A stretch of 5,375 bases of DNA from an uncultured Haemophilus sp. (GTDB lineage: Bacteria > Pseudomonadota > Gammaproteobacteria > Enterobacterales > Pasteurellaceae), in contig CAUGKJ010000073.1 of assembly GCA_959600045.1 (NCBI GenBank), positions 1 through 5,375 on the forward strand, in the 5' to 3' direction. Positions within the stretch are counted from its first letter, which is position 1. Each line of letters starts with the position of its first letter. The position numbers and the translations under genes were made by a program. Below the pieces are notes generated by a model. That model was not told the DNA's origin and did not search any database. It saw only the letters and a list, made by a program, of their open reading frames with translations. This document shows, piece after piece, positions 1 through 5,192 of the stretch.

Positions 1-132
1 CATGTCAGTGTTGCGAATAGCACGCTCACCCTTGATCCCGCGGATCTCAATATCCACGGTTTGTTCTGCAAGGGCTGAAAAACTCATCCATCCAAGCAAA
101 AGTGCGGTTATTTTTAACGAAATTTTTTTCAT
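1..132 (-). CDS. tamA: Probable TamA, N-terminal part (outer-membrane assembly factor), runs off the left edge
   Basis: Only the first 44 codons are present; the frame stays open to base 1, so the rest lies to the left. The start is the ATG at 132-130. The N-terminus begins MKKISLK, continues with a hydrophobic stretch (about residues 8-20) and ends in a signal-peptidase I type site, SALA before EQT, around residue 22. The protein is therefore exported. The next residues, [10 protein letters not shown], look like the first strand of a POTRA domain, as at the start of TamA/YtfM (compare VRLQVEGLSG in E. coli). In that family TamA is an Omp85 protein that, with TamB, helps insert proteins or move lipids to the outer membrane. 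The Shine-Dalgarno sequence is weak. An uptake signal lies inside the signal-peptide codons. The TamA call rests on few residues and on memory of the Haemophilus homologue; another exported protein remains possible. Confidence 0.6.
   Translation of the reverse strand, partial: MKKISLKITALLLGWMSFSALAEQTVDIEIRGIKGERAIRNTDM
100..108 (+). repeat. DNA uptake signal sequence (USS), inside tamA signal peptide
   Basis: Exact AAGTGCGGT on the + strand. On the coding strand of the leftward gene it reads ACC GCA CTT, giving Thr-Ala-Leu at residues 8-10, in the hydrophobic core of the signal peptide. These signals are the binding motif for natural transformation in the Haemophilus branch of Pasteurellaceae. 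Confidence 0.95.
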
Positions 133-211
133 TTTATTACAAGCTAAACTTTAAGAAGATCCACATCAAACCGCCTTAGTTTACCCATAAAATAAGGGGA
201 TTACCAACGCA

Positions 212-217
212 ATTATA
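212..217 (-). promoter_or_regulatory. Possible -10 element for the leftward tamA-like gene
   Basis: The minus strand reads a perfect TATAAT, 80 bases upstream of the ATG at 132. I see no good TTGACA-like -35 at 16-18 bases (the best are AT-rich hexamers such as TATAAA) and no TG extension. A perfect -10 occurs often by chance in AT-rich spacers, so this is a candidate only. Confidence 0.35.
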
Positions 218-268
218 GACGGAATTTGAAATTTTTATATGCGTGTGAGCGTTAATACGACAATGCGA

Positions 269-295
269 TCAAAGAAAGAGTTTCCTTTGCTTTGA
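269..295. repeat. Inverted repeat downstream of dtd (possible RNA hairpin)
   Basis: TCAAAG at 269-274 is matched by CTTTGA at 290-295, and AAAG/CTTT pairs extend the stem inward past one bulged base. The T-rich run on the minus strand lies before the stem rather than after it, and the plus strand has an A-run after it, so this is not a standard intrinsic terminator in either direction. It might still protect the 3' end of the dtd message. The stem is AT-rich and weak. Confidence 0.35.
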
Positions 296-320
296 AAAAA
301 ATAGTGATTGTTCTCTTTAT

Positions 321-755
321 TCAGACATTTAACCAAAATGTAACCGGGCCATCATTGGTTAGCGTTACTTGCATATCTGCTGCAAATTGTCCGTTGGCAA
401 CAGTGACTTTTTCTGCACATTTTTGTGAAAAATACTCATACAATTCGTTAGCCAATGCTGGTGCGGCACCTTTTGAGAAACTTGGTCGTAAACCTTTTTG
501 CGTGTCTGCGGCTAGGGTGAATTGGGATACCACAAGCACTTCGCCACCGATTTGTTGCACGTTTAAATTCATTTTGTCATTTTCATCGCTGAAAATACGG
601 TAATTTAAGATTTTCTCAGCGAGTTTATCCGCTTTGGCTTGGTCATCTTCTTTTTCTACACCTAATAAAACCAATAATCCTTTGCCGATTTGTCCCACAA
701 TTTGACCTTCAACTTCCACTTTAGCCTGCGTAACACGCTGAATTAATGCGATCAT
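321..755 (-). CDS. dtd: D-aminoacyl-tRNA deacylase
   Basis: This 144-residue protein (E. coli Dtd has 145) hydrolyses the ester bond between a D-amino acid and tRNA in the cytoplasm. It recycles the tRNA and keeps D-residues out of proteins; the family also clears glycine mischarged on tRNA-Ala. The N-terminus MIALIQRVT is characteristic. Both family motifs are present: SQFTLAAD at residues 77-84, containing the nucleophile-region Thr80, and NDGPVT at 134-139, containing the Gly-Pro pair that screens chirality. The frame stays open upstream, but the ATG at 755-753 is chosen because it gives the family N-terminus and has AGAGGA six bases upstream (762-767). The start overlaps the yihY stop as ATGA, so translation is probably coupled. 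It is the last gene of the yiiM-ychJ-yihY-dtd operon. The sequence is intact and nothing is missing. Confidence 0.97.
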   Translation of the reverse strand: MIALIQRVTQAKVEVEGQIVGQIGKGLLVLLGVEKEDDQAKADKLAEKILNYRIFSDENDKMNLNVQQIGGEVLVVSQFTLAADTQKGLRPSFSKGAAPALANELYEYFSQKCAEKVTVANGQFAADMQVTLTNDGPVTFWLNV

Positions 756-1576
756 TTTACTTCCTCTAAATTTGTTTGATTTGTTGACCGCACTTCTGCA
801 AGTACTGCGGCTAATTGTGCACCGAATAACACCACTGTCCAGCTGATTTGAATCCACAATAACATGATCGGCAACGTCGCCATGGCGCCATAAATTAATT
901 GATAAGACGGGAAGGTGGCGATGTACCAAGTAAAGGCTTGTTTTCCTAAGGTAAAGAAAATTGCCGCAATTAATGCGCCTGCTGCAGAGTGTTTGATGCT
1001 CACTTTCTTATTTGGCACGACCATATAAATGAGCGTGAAGATAAACCAAGTAGAAAGAAATGGCACAAAACTGAGGAGTTTTAAGCCAAAAGAGAGCGTT
1101 TCCGATTGCTCGAACATAGCTTTGACGTAGGAACTCGCCGCAATGCTAGTACCGATTAAAAGCGGACCGAGCGTTAAAATGAGCCAATAAATAGCAAATG
1201 ACGTAAAAATTGGGCGATTACTGGTGTCTTTCCAAATGCCATTGAGTGTACGGTCAATGGAGTTAATCAGCATTAATGCCACTAAAATCAAACTCACAAT
1301 CCCCACGGCGCTCATTTTCTTTGAATTATAGACGAATTCATCAATATATTGTCCCACAACATCACTCGCGGAAGGGGCGAAATTGGTGAAGATGAATTCT
1401 TTCAATGCACCGGTGACTTCGTTAAAAACGGGAAAGGCGGAGAAAATTGAAAACACCACCATAATTAATGGCACGATAGCGAGCATGGTGCTGTAAGTGA
1501 GTGAACCGGCGGCTTGCGTTAATTTATTTTCTTGAGAACGCTGCCAGAATAATGCGAGAAAAGACGTTAAGGTCAT
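752..1576 (-). CDS. yihY: YihY family inner-membrane protein (UPF0761; historically mislabelled RNase BN)
   Basis: This 274-residue polytopic membrane protein has six likely transmembrane helices, near residues 30-50, 90-108, 127-150, 163-188, 196-219 and 228-258. Family-typical stretches line up with E. coli YihY: LAxVPLxxVVF near 33-43, SIDxxLNxIW near 107-115, [11 protein letters not shown] at 130-140 and FPSYQLIYG at 222-230. The biochemical role is unknown; an old assignment as ribonuclease BN was shown to be wrong, that enzyme being ElaC/RNase Z. The frame is open to a TTG at 1597, but I chose the ATG at 1576-1574. It overlaps the ychJ stop as TAATG and has GGAGG nine bases upstream. 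The stop TGA at 754-752 overlaps the dtd ATG. The C-terminal tail (about 260-274) is polar and probably cytoplasmic; an uptake signal encodes part of it. Confidence 0.93.
   Translation of the reverse strand: MTLTSFLALFWQRSQENKLTQAAGSLTYSTMLAIVPLIMVVFSIFSAFPVFNEVTGALKEFIFTNFAPSASDVVGQYIDEFVYNSKKMSAVGIVSLILVALMLINSIDRTLNGIWKDTSNRPIFTSFAIYWLILTLGPLLIGTSIAASSYVKAMFEQSETLSFGLKLLSFVPFLSTWFIFTLIYMVVPNKKVSIKHSAAGALIAAIFFTLGKQAFTWYIATFPSYQLIYGAMATLPIMLLWIQISWTVVLFGAQLAAVLAEVRSTNQTNLEEVK
762..767 (-). promoter_or_regulatory. Ribosome binding site of dtd
   Basis: The minus strand reads AGAGGA, six bases before the ATG at 755, inside the last codons of yihY. It decides the dtd start in a frame that stays open for another 174 bases upstream. 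Confidence 0.8.
787..795 (-). repeat. DNA uptake signal sequence, in the yihY C-terminus
   Basis: Exact AAGTGCGGT on the minus strand, extended by CAA as in strong Haemophilus signals. It lies in the yihY coding strand and encodes part of Glu-Val-Arg-Ser in the polar C-terminal tail, a region likely to tolerate change. Confidence 0.95.
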
Positions 1577-2049
1577 TAGAGCAAGCCTCCGCAACAATGT
1601 TTAAATTTCTTCCCTGAGCCACAAACACAAGGCTGTTTATTGCTTGGGAGCGGTACAGTGGGATCAACAAAATACCAACGACCATCAATTTTTACAAAAA
1701 GTGAATATTCGTGATGCATTTGCGGCTGTTCGCTGCCTTGAAAATGTGCTTTAAATTCAACCGCACTTTGTGTTTTGGTTAAGGTTTCGGCTTTGACAAT
1801 ATCTAAACCGAGCCATTGTGTTTCATTAGCCCAATCTTGCAGGGCTTTTTCATCTAATAAGGTTTGTTGGCTTGGTACCGTGGTTTGCACAATATAGGGA
1901 ATATTTTTGAGCACAAACGCGGAATATCGGGAACGCATGAGTTGTTCCGCTGTTTCTGGAAATAGATTGCCTGAATGAAAGCGTCTGCAACAATCTTCGT
2001 AAGAAAGCGAAGATTGGCATGGGCAAAGTGCGGTCGTTTTAGCCGACAT
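1576..2049 (-). CDS. ychJ: YchJ family protein with two SEC-C zinc motifs (UPF0225)
   Basis: This 157-residue cytoplasmic protein (E. coli YchJ has 152) has no proven function. It has a cysteine motif at each end, both with the same spacing CxC-x8-CC: C9, C11, C20, C21 and C141, C143, C152, C153. The second reads [14 protein letters not shown], the SEC-C motif also found at the tail of SecA, where it binds zinc. Between them lies an NTF2-like core with the family-typical [10 protein letters not shown] at residues 38-47 and WYFVDPT at 125-131. The start ATG at 2049 lies 11 bases inside yiiM and has AGGCGG (2056-2061) upstream. The stop overlaps the yihY ATG as TAATG. Two uptake signals lie in the gene, one in codons 6-8 and one near codons 94-97. 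Binding to RNA, ribosomes or protein partners through the zinc motifs is only a guess. Confidence 0.95.
   Translation of the reverse strand: MSAKTTALCPCQSSLSYEDCCRRFHSGNLFPETAEQLMRSRYSAFVLKNIPYIVQTTVPSQQTLLDEKALQDWANETQWLGLDIVKAETLTKTQSAVEFKAHFQGSEQPQMHHEYSLFVKIDGRWYFVDPTVPLPSNKQPCVCGSGKKFKHCCGGLL
1586..1590 (-). promoter_or_regulatory. Ribosome binding site of yihY
   Basis: A perfect GGAGG on the minus strand, nine bases before the ATG at 1576 and inside the final codons of ychJ. It supports the ATG at 1576 over the TTG at 1597, which would lie upstream of this site. Confidence 0.85.
1760..1768 (-). repeat. DNA uptake signal sequence, inside ychJ
   Basis: Exact AAGTGCGGT on the minus strand, read in ychJ as part of Gln-Ser-Ala-Val around residues 94-97. 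The extension is TGAA rather than CAA, because the reading frame needs Glu there. Confidence 0.95.
2026..2034 (+). repeat. DNA uptake signal sequence, at the ychJ 5' end
   Basis: Exact AAGTGCGGT on the plus strand, opposite to the gene. On the ychJ strand it reads ACC GCA CTT, Thr-Ala-Leu at residues 6-8, directly before the first zinc-motif cysteine at position 9. Confidence 0.95.
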
Positions 2050-2716
2050 TTTTAGCCGCCTGTTGTAAATTATGTAATTGTGAATTGATCGAACGTTTAA
2101 ACGCAGGCGCTAATTCTTCAATGGCTAAGGCTTCTTCTAGTTCTGCAATACTTGAAGGCGCGGAGAGTTGCGTATTTAGACGACGAATTGTCCATTCAGG
2201 ATAAGGTCGATGTTGCAAAATGAGTTCATCGCCTTGATGAATTTCCCCTTCTTCGATCACGCGAACATACCAACCTGTCCAGCCTGACTGACGAATTACC
2301 TCTCTTGTATTCTCATTCTTGGTATTATGAGATAAACGTTCGCAAGGTTTACGTGGTTGAGACACTTCTAAAAGCGTGGTGCCAATTTTGTAACGATCGC
2401 CTATGCAGATATTATCTTCATGTAAGCCGGCTACCACAAAGTTTTCACCATAAATCGCGCTACCGTGAAAATCAAAGTTTTCACCAAGTAGCGCGTTTAA
2501 AGCGTCGAAAGACACATCAGACATAAAAAACAAGGCTTTATCGACACCACCGTGATGAGCTTTTAAGCCTACATCGTTACCTTCTGCACCTAGCGTGTGC
2601 ACTTTTACCATGGGTACCGGTTTTTTACGGATAGCACTTTCATATGAGCTACCATCAGGGAATGTTAAGGTTTCGATCAATCCTGTTTTAATAATAAGAA
2701 TTTTTGCGTTTGACAT
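2039..2716 (-). CDS. yiiM: YiiM-type MOSC-domain protein (molybdenum-cofactor enzyme for N-hydroxylated compounds)
   Basis: This 225-residue cytoplasmic protein (E. coli YiiM has 224) has a MOSC domain over roughly residues 25-168 followed by a short helical C-terminal region of the 3-alpha type. Diagnostic elements are HHGGVDKAL at 54-62, GENF at 90-93 and VSQPRKPC at 118-125. Cys125 is at the position expected to hold the sulfur ligand of molybdenum. In E. coli, YiiM and YcbX detoxify N-hydroxylated base analogues such as 6-hydroxylaminopurine, by reduction that needs molybdenum cofactor; the same activity here is inferred. The ATG at 2716 has AGGAA six bases upstream (2723-2727). It is the first gene of the leftward operon and carries the operon promoter. 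Its stop overlaps ychJ by 11 bases. Similarity to E. coli YiiM is moderate away from the motifs, so the exact substrate is open. Confidence 0.9.
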   Translation of the reverse strand: MSNAKILIIKTGLIETLTFPDGSSYESAIRKKPVPMVKVHTLGAEGNDVGLKAHHGGVDKALFFMSDVSFDALNALLGENFDFHGSAIYGENFVVAGLHEDNICIGDRYKIGTTLLEVSQPRKPCERLSHNTKNENTREVIRQSGWTGWYVRVIEEGEIHQGDELILQHRPYPEWTIRRLNTQLSAPSSIAELEEALAIEELAPAFKRSINSQLHNLQQAAKNVG

Positions 2717-2748
2717 CTATTTTTCCTGCTTTGAGTTAGTTTTGAGAA

Positions 2749-2777
2749 ATTATACCGTAAAATCACTTAAATTTTGA
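2749..2777 (-). promoter_or_regulatory. Likely promoter of the yiiM-ychJ-yihY-dtd operon
   Basis: The minus strand has a perfect TATAAT (2749-2754), 17 bases downstream of a weak -35, TCAAAA (2772-2777; three of six consensus bases). The predicted start falls about 25 bases before the yiiM ATG. No other clear promoter lies inside the operon, whose genes overlap. The -35 shares bases 2774-2777 with the opposite promoter for yjgR, so the two probably compete for polymerase. Confidence 0.55.
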
Positions 2778-2802
2778 CCGCACTTCGTTTTTTCCTTATT
2801 AT
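2774..2802 (+). promoter_or_regulatory. Promoter of yjgR (and probably udp), -35 formed by an uptake signal
   Basis: TTGACC (2774-2779) and TATTAT (2797-2802) are separated by exactly 17 bases, each with five of six consensus bases. Transcription would start near 2809, leaving a leader of about 30 bases before the yjgR ATG, with AAAGGA at 2827-2832. The -35 coincides with the complement of the extended uptake signal (AAGTGCGGTCAA), so one element may serve both roles. Confidence 0.65.
2777..2785 (-). repeat. DNA uptake signal sequence, in the divergent promoter region
   Basis: Exact AAGTGCGGT on the minus strand followed by CAAAAT, the full strong form. It overlaps the -35 elements of both divergent promoters. 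Confidence 0.95.
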
Positions 2803-2838
2803 TCGTTTAAATAAAACCAACAAAACAAAGGAATCTTT

Positions 2839-4338
2839 ATGCAATATTCTCTCGCGCGTACCGAACAAGGTCAAACCCTTGGTATTACCGCAAAAATGGC
2901 AAACCGTCATGGCCTGATCGCAGGGGCGACAGGGACGGGGAAAACCGTGACATTACGTAAAATGGCGGAAGCGTTCAGTGATGATGGCGTGCCAGTCTTT
3001 TTAGTTGATGTAAAAGGCGACTTGTCTGGTTTAGTGAAGGCGGGTGCATTCAGTGGCAAAGTGGCAGAACGCATTGAGCAATTTGATTTAGGTGGCGAGA
3101 GTTATTTAAATGGCTATCCTGTGTCATTTTGGGATGTATTCGGTGAAACCGGTATTCCGCTTCGTACTACGATTTCTGAAATGGGACCACTATTACTTTC
3201 CCGTTTATTAAATTTAAACGCAACTCAAGAAGGCTTATTAAACCTCGTATTCCGTGTGGCAGATGACAAAGGCTTGTTACTCATCGACTTAAAAGATTTA
3301 CGTGCAATGCTTAAATTTGTAGCAGAAAACGCCAAATTGTTCCAAGTAGAATACGGCAACGTATCAGCTGCGAGTGTAGGCGCGATTCAACGTGCCTTAC
3401 TGACACTTGAAAATGAAGGAGCGACCAATCTTTTTGGTGAACCTGCATTAAATCTTGAAGATTGGTTACAAACCCGTGATGGTCGTGGTGTGATCAATGT
3501 GTTAAATTCTGAAAAATTAATTAATTCTCCAAGAATGTATAGTGCATTCTTGCTTTGGTTGATGTCTGAATTATTTGAGCAATTGCCGGAAGTAGGCGAT
3601 CCAGATAAACCAAAATTTGTGATGTTTTTCGATGAAGCACACTTACTTTTTGATGGCGCACCAAGTGTGTTGGTGGACAAAGTGGAACAAGTGGTTCGCT
3701 TGATTCGTTCTAAAGGGGTAGGGATTTATTTTGTGACCCAAAATCCATTAGATTTACCGGATACCGTGTTAGGTCAATTAGGTAACCGCGTACAACATGC
3801 GTTACGTGCCTTTACGCCACGCGATCAAAAAGCAGTGAAATCTGCAGCAGAAACATTCCGTTCAAATCCAGCAGTTAATGTGGTGGAAACCATTTCAACT
3901 TTAGGTGTGGGCCAAGCATTGATTTCATTCTTAGATGAAAAAGGTATGCCAACGCCAGTTGAAGTGGCGTATGTTTATCCGCCGAAAAGCCAACTTGCCC
4001 CGATTACTGAAGAAGAGCGAGCTGCTTGGGTGAAAGACGATGATCTTTATGCATTCTATAAAGATTACGTGGATAATGAGTCAGCTTTCGAAGTGTTAAA
4101 TGCGCAAGCGGATTTAGCGGCAGTACAACAAAAACAAGCTGAACAAGCGCAGCAAGAGGAAGAAAGCGGTTTATTTGGTAGCTTAAGCCGTATGATTTTT
4201 GGAACACAAAAACGCGGAGATAAACTTTCGCCAACAGAACAAATTGTGAATAGCGTGGCAAAATCAGTGGGTCGCAATATTCGTAATGAAGTGACCAAAC
4301 AAATCATGCGTGGTATCTTAGGCGCATTGAAAAAATAA
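2839..4338 (+). CDS. yjgR: YjgR family HerA/FtsK-type ATPase (DUF853), function unknown
   Basis: This 499-residue cytoplasmic P-loop ATPase (E. coli YjgR has 500) is collinear with YjgR to the end. The Walker A is GATGTGKT at residues 29-36. The Walker B is FVMFFDEAH at 260-268, with Asp265 and the catalytic Glu266. A polar sensor-like segment, VTQNPLDLP, lies at 299-307, and RLIRSKGVG (287-295) and GNRVQHALRAF (315-325) hold candidate arginine fingers. HANRHGLI-type residues before the P-loop (22-27) match HerA-related ATPases, which form hexamers that pump DNA or proteins. Residues about 428-443 are rich in Gln, Glu and Ala and may form a short coiled coil before a conserved basic C-terminal segment (SLSRMIFGT, then RGILGALKK). 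No nuclease partner such as NurA is encoded nearby. It is transcribed divergently from yiiM, with udp following after 47 bases. Its substrate is unknown. Confidence 0.95.
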   Translation: MQYSLARTEQGQTLGITAKMANRHGLIAGATGTGKTVTLRKMAEAFSDDGVPVFLVDVKGDLSGLVKAGAFSGKVAERIEQFDLGGESYLNGYPVSFWDVFGETGIPLRTTISEMGPLLLSRLLNLNATQEGLLNLVFRVADDKGLLLIDLKDLRAMLKFVAENAKLFQVEYGNVSAASVGAIQRALLTLENEGATNLFGEPALNLEDWLQTRDGRGVINVLNSEKLINSPRMYSAFLLWLMSELFEQLPEVGDPDKPKFVMFFDEAHLLFDGAPSVLVDKVEQVVRLIRSKGVGIYFVTQNPLDLPDTVLGQLGNRVQHALRAFTPRDQKAVKSAAETFRSNPAVNVVETISTLGVGQALISFLDEKGMPTPVEVAYVYPPKSQLAPITEEERAAWVKDDDLYAFYKDYVDNESAFEVLNAQADLAAVQQKQAEQAQQEEESGLFGSLSRMIFGTQKRGDKLSPTEQIVNSVAKSVGRNIRNEVTKQIMRGILGALKK

Positions 4339-4348
4339 CGAAAATTTG

Positions 4349-4357
4349 ACCGCACTT
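4349..4357 (-). repeat. DNA uptake signal sequence, between yjgR and udp
   Basis: Exact AAGTGCGGT on the minus strand with the CAAAT extension, in the 47-base spacer. On the plus strand it begins with TTGACC, as in the yjgR promoter, but no good -10 follows at 16-18 bases. A five-pair hairpin (CCGCA/TGCGG, 4350-4362) has no T-run after it, so it is unlikely to terminate transcription. Confidence 0.95.
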
Positions 4358-4373
4358 TGCGGCAAGAATGAAA

Positions 4374-4379
4374 AAGGAG
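4374..4379 (+). promoter_or_regulatory. Ribosome binding site of udp
   Basis: AAGGAG, six bases before the ATG at 4386. It supports that start over an in-frame ATG at 4368, which would add six residues (MKKEIV) not found in the family and would put this site inside the coding region. Confidence 0.85.
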
Positions 4380-4385
4380 ATTGTT

Positions 4386-5144
4386 ATGTCTGATGTATTT
4401 CACTTAAACCTGACTAAAGCACAACTGAAAGGTGCAACACTCGCTATCGTACCAGGGGATCCTGCACGTAGCGAACGTATTGCTAAAAAACTTGATAACC
4501 CTGAGTTTCTTGCAAGTACACGTGAGTTCACTTCTTGGTTAGGCTATTTAAATGGTCAACCGGTGGTGGTGTGTTCAACTGGTATTGGTGGCCCTTCTAC
4601 GTCTATCTGTGTGGAGGAGCTAGCCCAACTTGGCGTGCGTACATTCTTACGTATCGGTACAACAGGTGCGATTCAACCGCACATTAATGTGGGTGATGTA
4701 CTTGTCACAACGGGTGCAGTTCGTCTTGATGGTGCAAGCCGTCACTTTGCCCCAATTGAATATCCCGCAGTGGCAAATTTTGAATGTACCACTGCACTTT
4801 ACAATGCAGCTAAAGAAAAAGGCATTGAGCCATTTGTAGGGATTACAGCTTCTTCAGATACCTTCTATCCAGGTCAAGAACGTTACGATACTTACAGCGG
4901 TAAAGTATATCGTGATTACCAAGGCTTGCTAAAACAATGGCAAGATCTCAATGTGATGAACTATGAGATGGAGTCTGCGACGTTATTCACGATGTGTAAT
5001 GCCCTTGGCTTACGAGCTGGTATGGTGGCAGGTGTGATTGTGAACCGTACACAACAAGAAATTCCAAATGAAGCTACTATGAAAGATACGGAAGAAAAAG
5101 CAGTGTCGGTGGTAGTGGAAGCGGCAAGAAAATTGTTAGCGTAA
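4386..5144 (+). CDS. udp: Uridine phosphorylase
   Basis: This 252-residue cytoplasmic enzyme (E. coli Udp has 253) splits uridine with phosphate into uracil and ribose-1-phosphate, in pyrimidine salvage and use of nucleosides as carbon source. It matches Udp nearly throughout. The family signature [17 protein letters not shown] is at residues 63-79. Phosphate-site residues are Gly24, Arg28, Arg89 and Thr92; uracil- and ribose-binding residues are Phe160, Gln164, Arg166 and the Glu194-Met195-Glu196 triplet, each two positions earlier than in E. coli. The Gln-Arg pair marks a uridine rather than a purine enzyme. The enzyme is a hexamer in E. coli. I see no CytR or CRP-like operator upstream and no strong promoter in the 47-base gap, so it is probably read from the yjgR promoter. 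A strong terminator follows 16 bases after the stop. Confidence 0.97.
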   Translation: MSDVFHLNLTKAQLKGATLAIVPGDPARSERIAKKLDNPEFLASTREFTSWLGYLNGQPVVVCSTGIGGPSTSICVEELAQLGVRTFLRIGTTGAIQPHINVGDVLVTTGAVRLDGASRHFAPIEYPAVANFECTTALYNAAKEKGIEPFVGITASSDTFYPGQERYDTYSGKVYRDYQGLLKQWQDLNVMNYEMESATLFTMCNALGLRAGMVAGVIVNRTQQEIPNEATMKDTEEKAVSVVVEAARKLLA

Positions 5145-5153
5145 AACTCAGAT

Positions 5154-5192
5154 AAAAAGAACCGCACTTTTTTAGAAGTGCGGTTTATTTTT
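5154..5192. terminator. Bidirectional intrinsic terminator made of two inverted uptake signals
   Basis: ACCGCACTT (5161-5169) and AAGTGCGGT (5176-5184) form a perfect nine-pair stem, extended by one A-T and one G-T pair, with a six-base loop. On the plus strand it is followed by TTTATTTTTT, which ends udp transcripts. On the minus strand it is followed by TCTTTTTAT, which ends the leftward shikimate dehydrogenase-like transcript. Such paired uptake signals between convergent genes are a known arrangement in Haemophilus. Confidence 0.9.

Larger units (their letters stand above)
133..320. other. Intergenic gap between dtd and the tamA-like gene
   Basis: No gene is supported in this stretch of 188 bases. 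It holds the candidate -10 at 212-217 and an inverted repeat at 269-295. A half CRP-like TGTGA at 246-250 has no matching right half. No canonical intrinsic terminator for dtd is visible, so dtd transcripts may end by another route or read on into the next leftward gene. Confidence 0.7.

Noticed and set aside
246..262. CRP-like site in the gap left of dtd (TGTGA half)
   Set aside because: The right half does not resemble TCACA, and one half-site is common by chance.
292..603. Rightward open frame of 103 codons across the dtd gene
   Set aside because: It is antisense to the well-supported dtd gene, has no family resemblance and no ribosome site of note.
756..929. Longer N-terminus for dtd, starting at 929 inside yihY
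   Set aside because: The extra residues match no Dtd protein, overlap yihY by 178 bases, and the ATG at 755 has a good ribosome site.
1577..1597. TTG start at 1597 for yihY
   Set aside because: It would place the GGAGG ribosome site inside the gene; the TAATG overlap at 1576 fits better.
4350..4362. Hairpin CCGCA/TGCGG in the yjgR-udp gap as a terminator
   Set aside because: It has only five pairs with a three-base loop, and AAGAATG rather than a T-run follows.
4004..4403. Two leftward open frames antisense to the end of yjgR
   Set aside because: They mirror the codon pattern of yjgR on the other strand, and their proteins look like low-complexity, cysteine-rich translations with no family.
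4630..4839. Second rightward frame inside udp
   Set aside because: udp is collinear with its family through this whole stretch, so this is an out-of-frame shadow.
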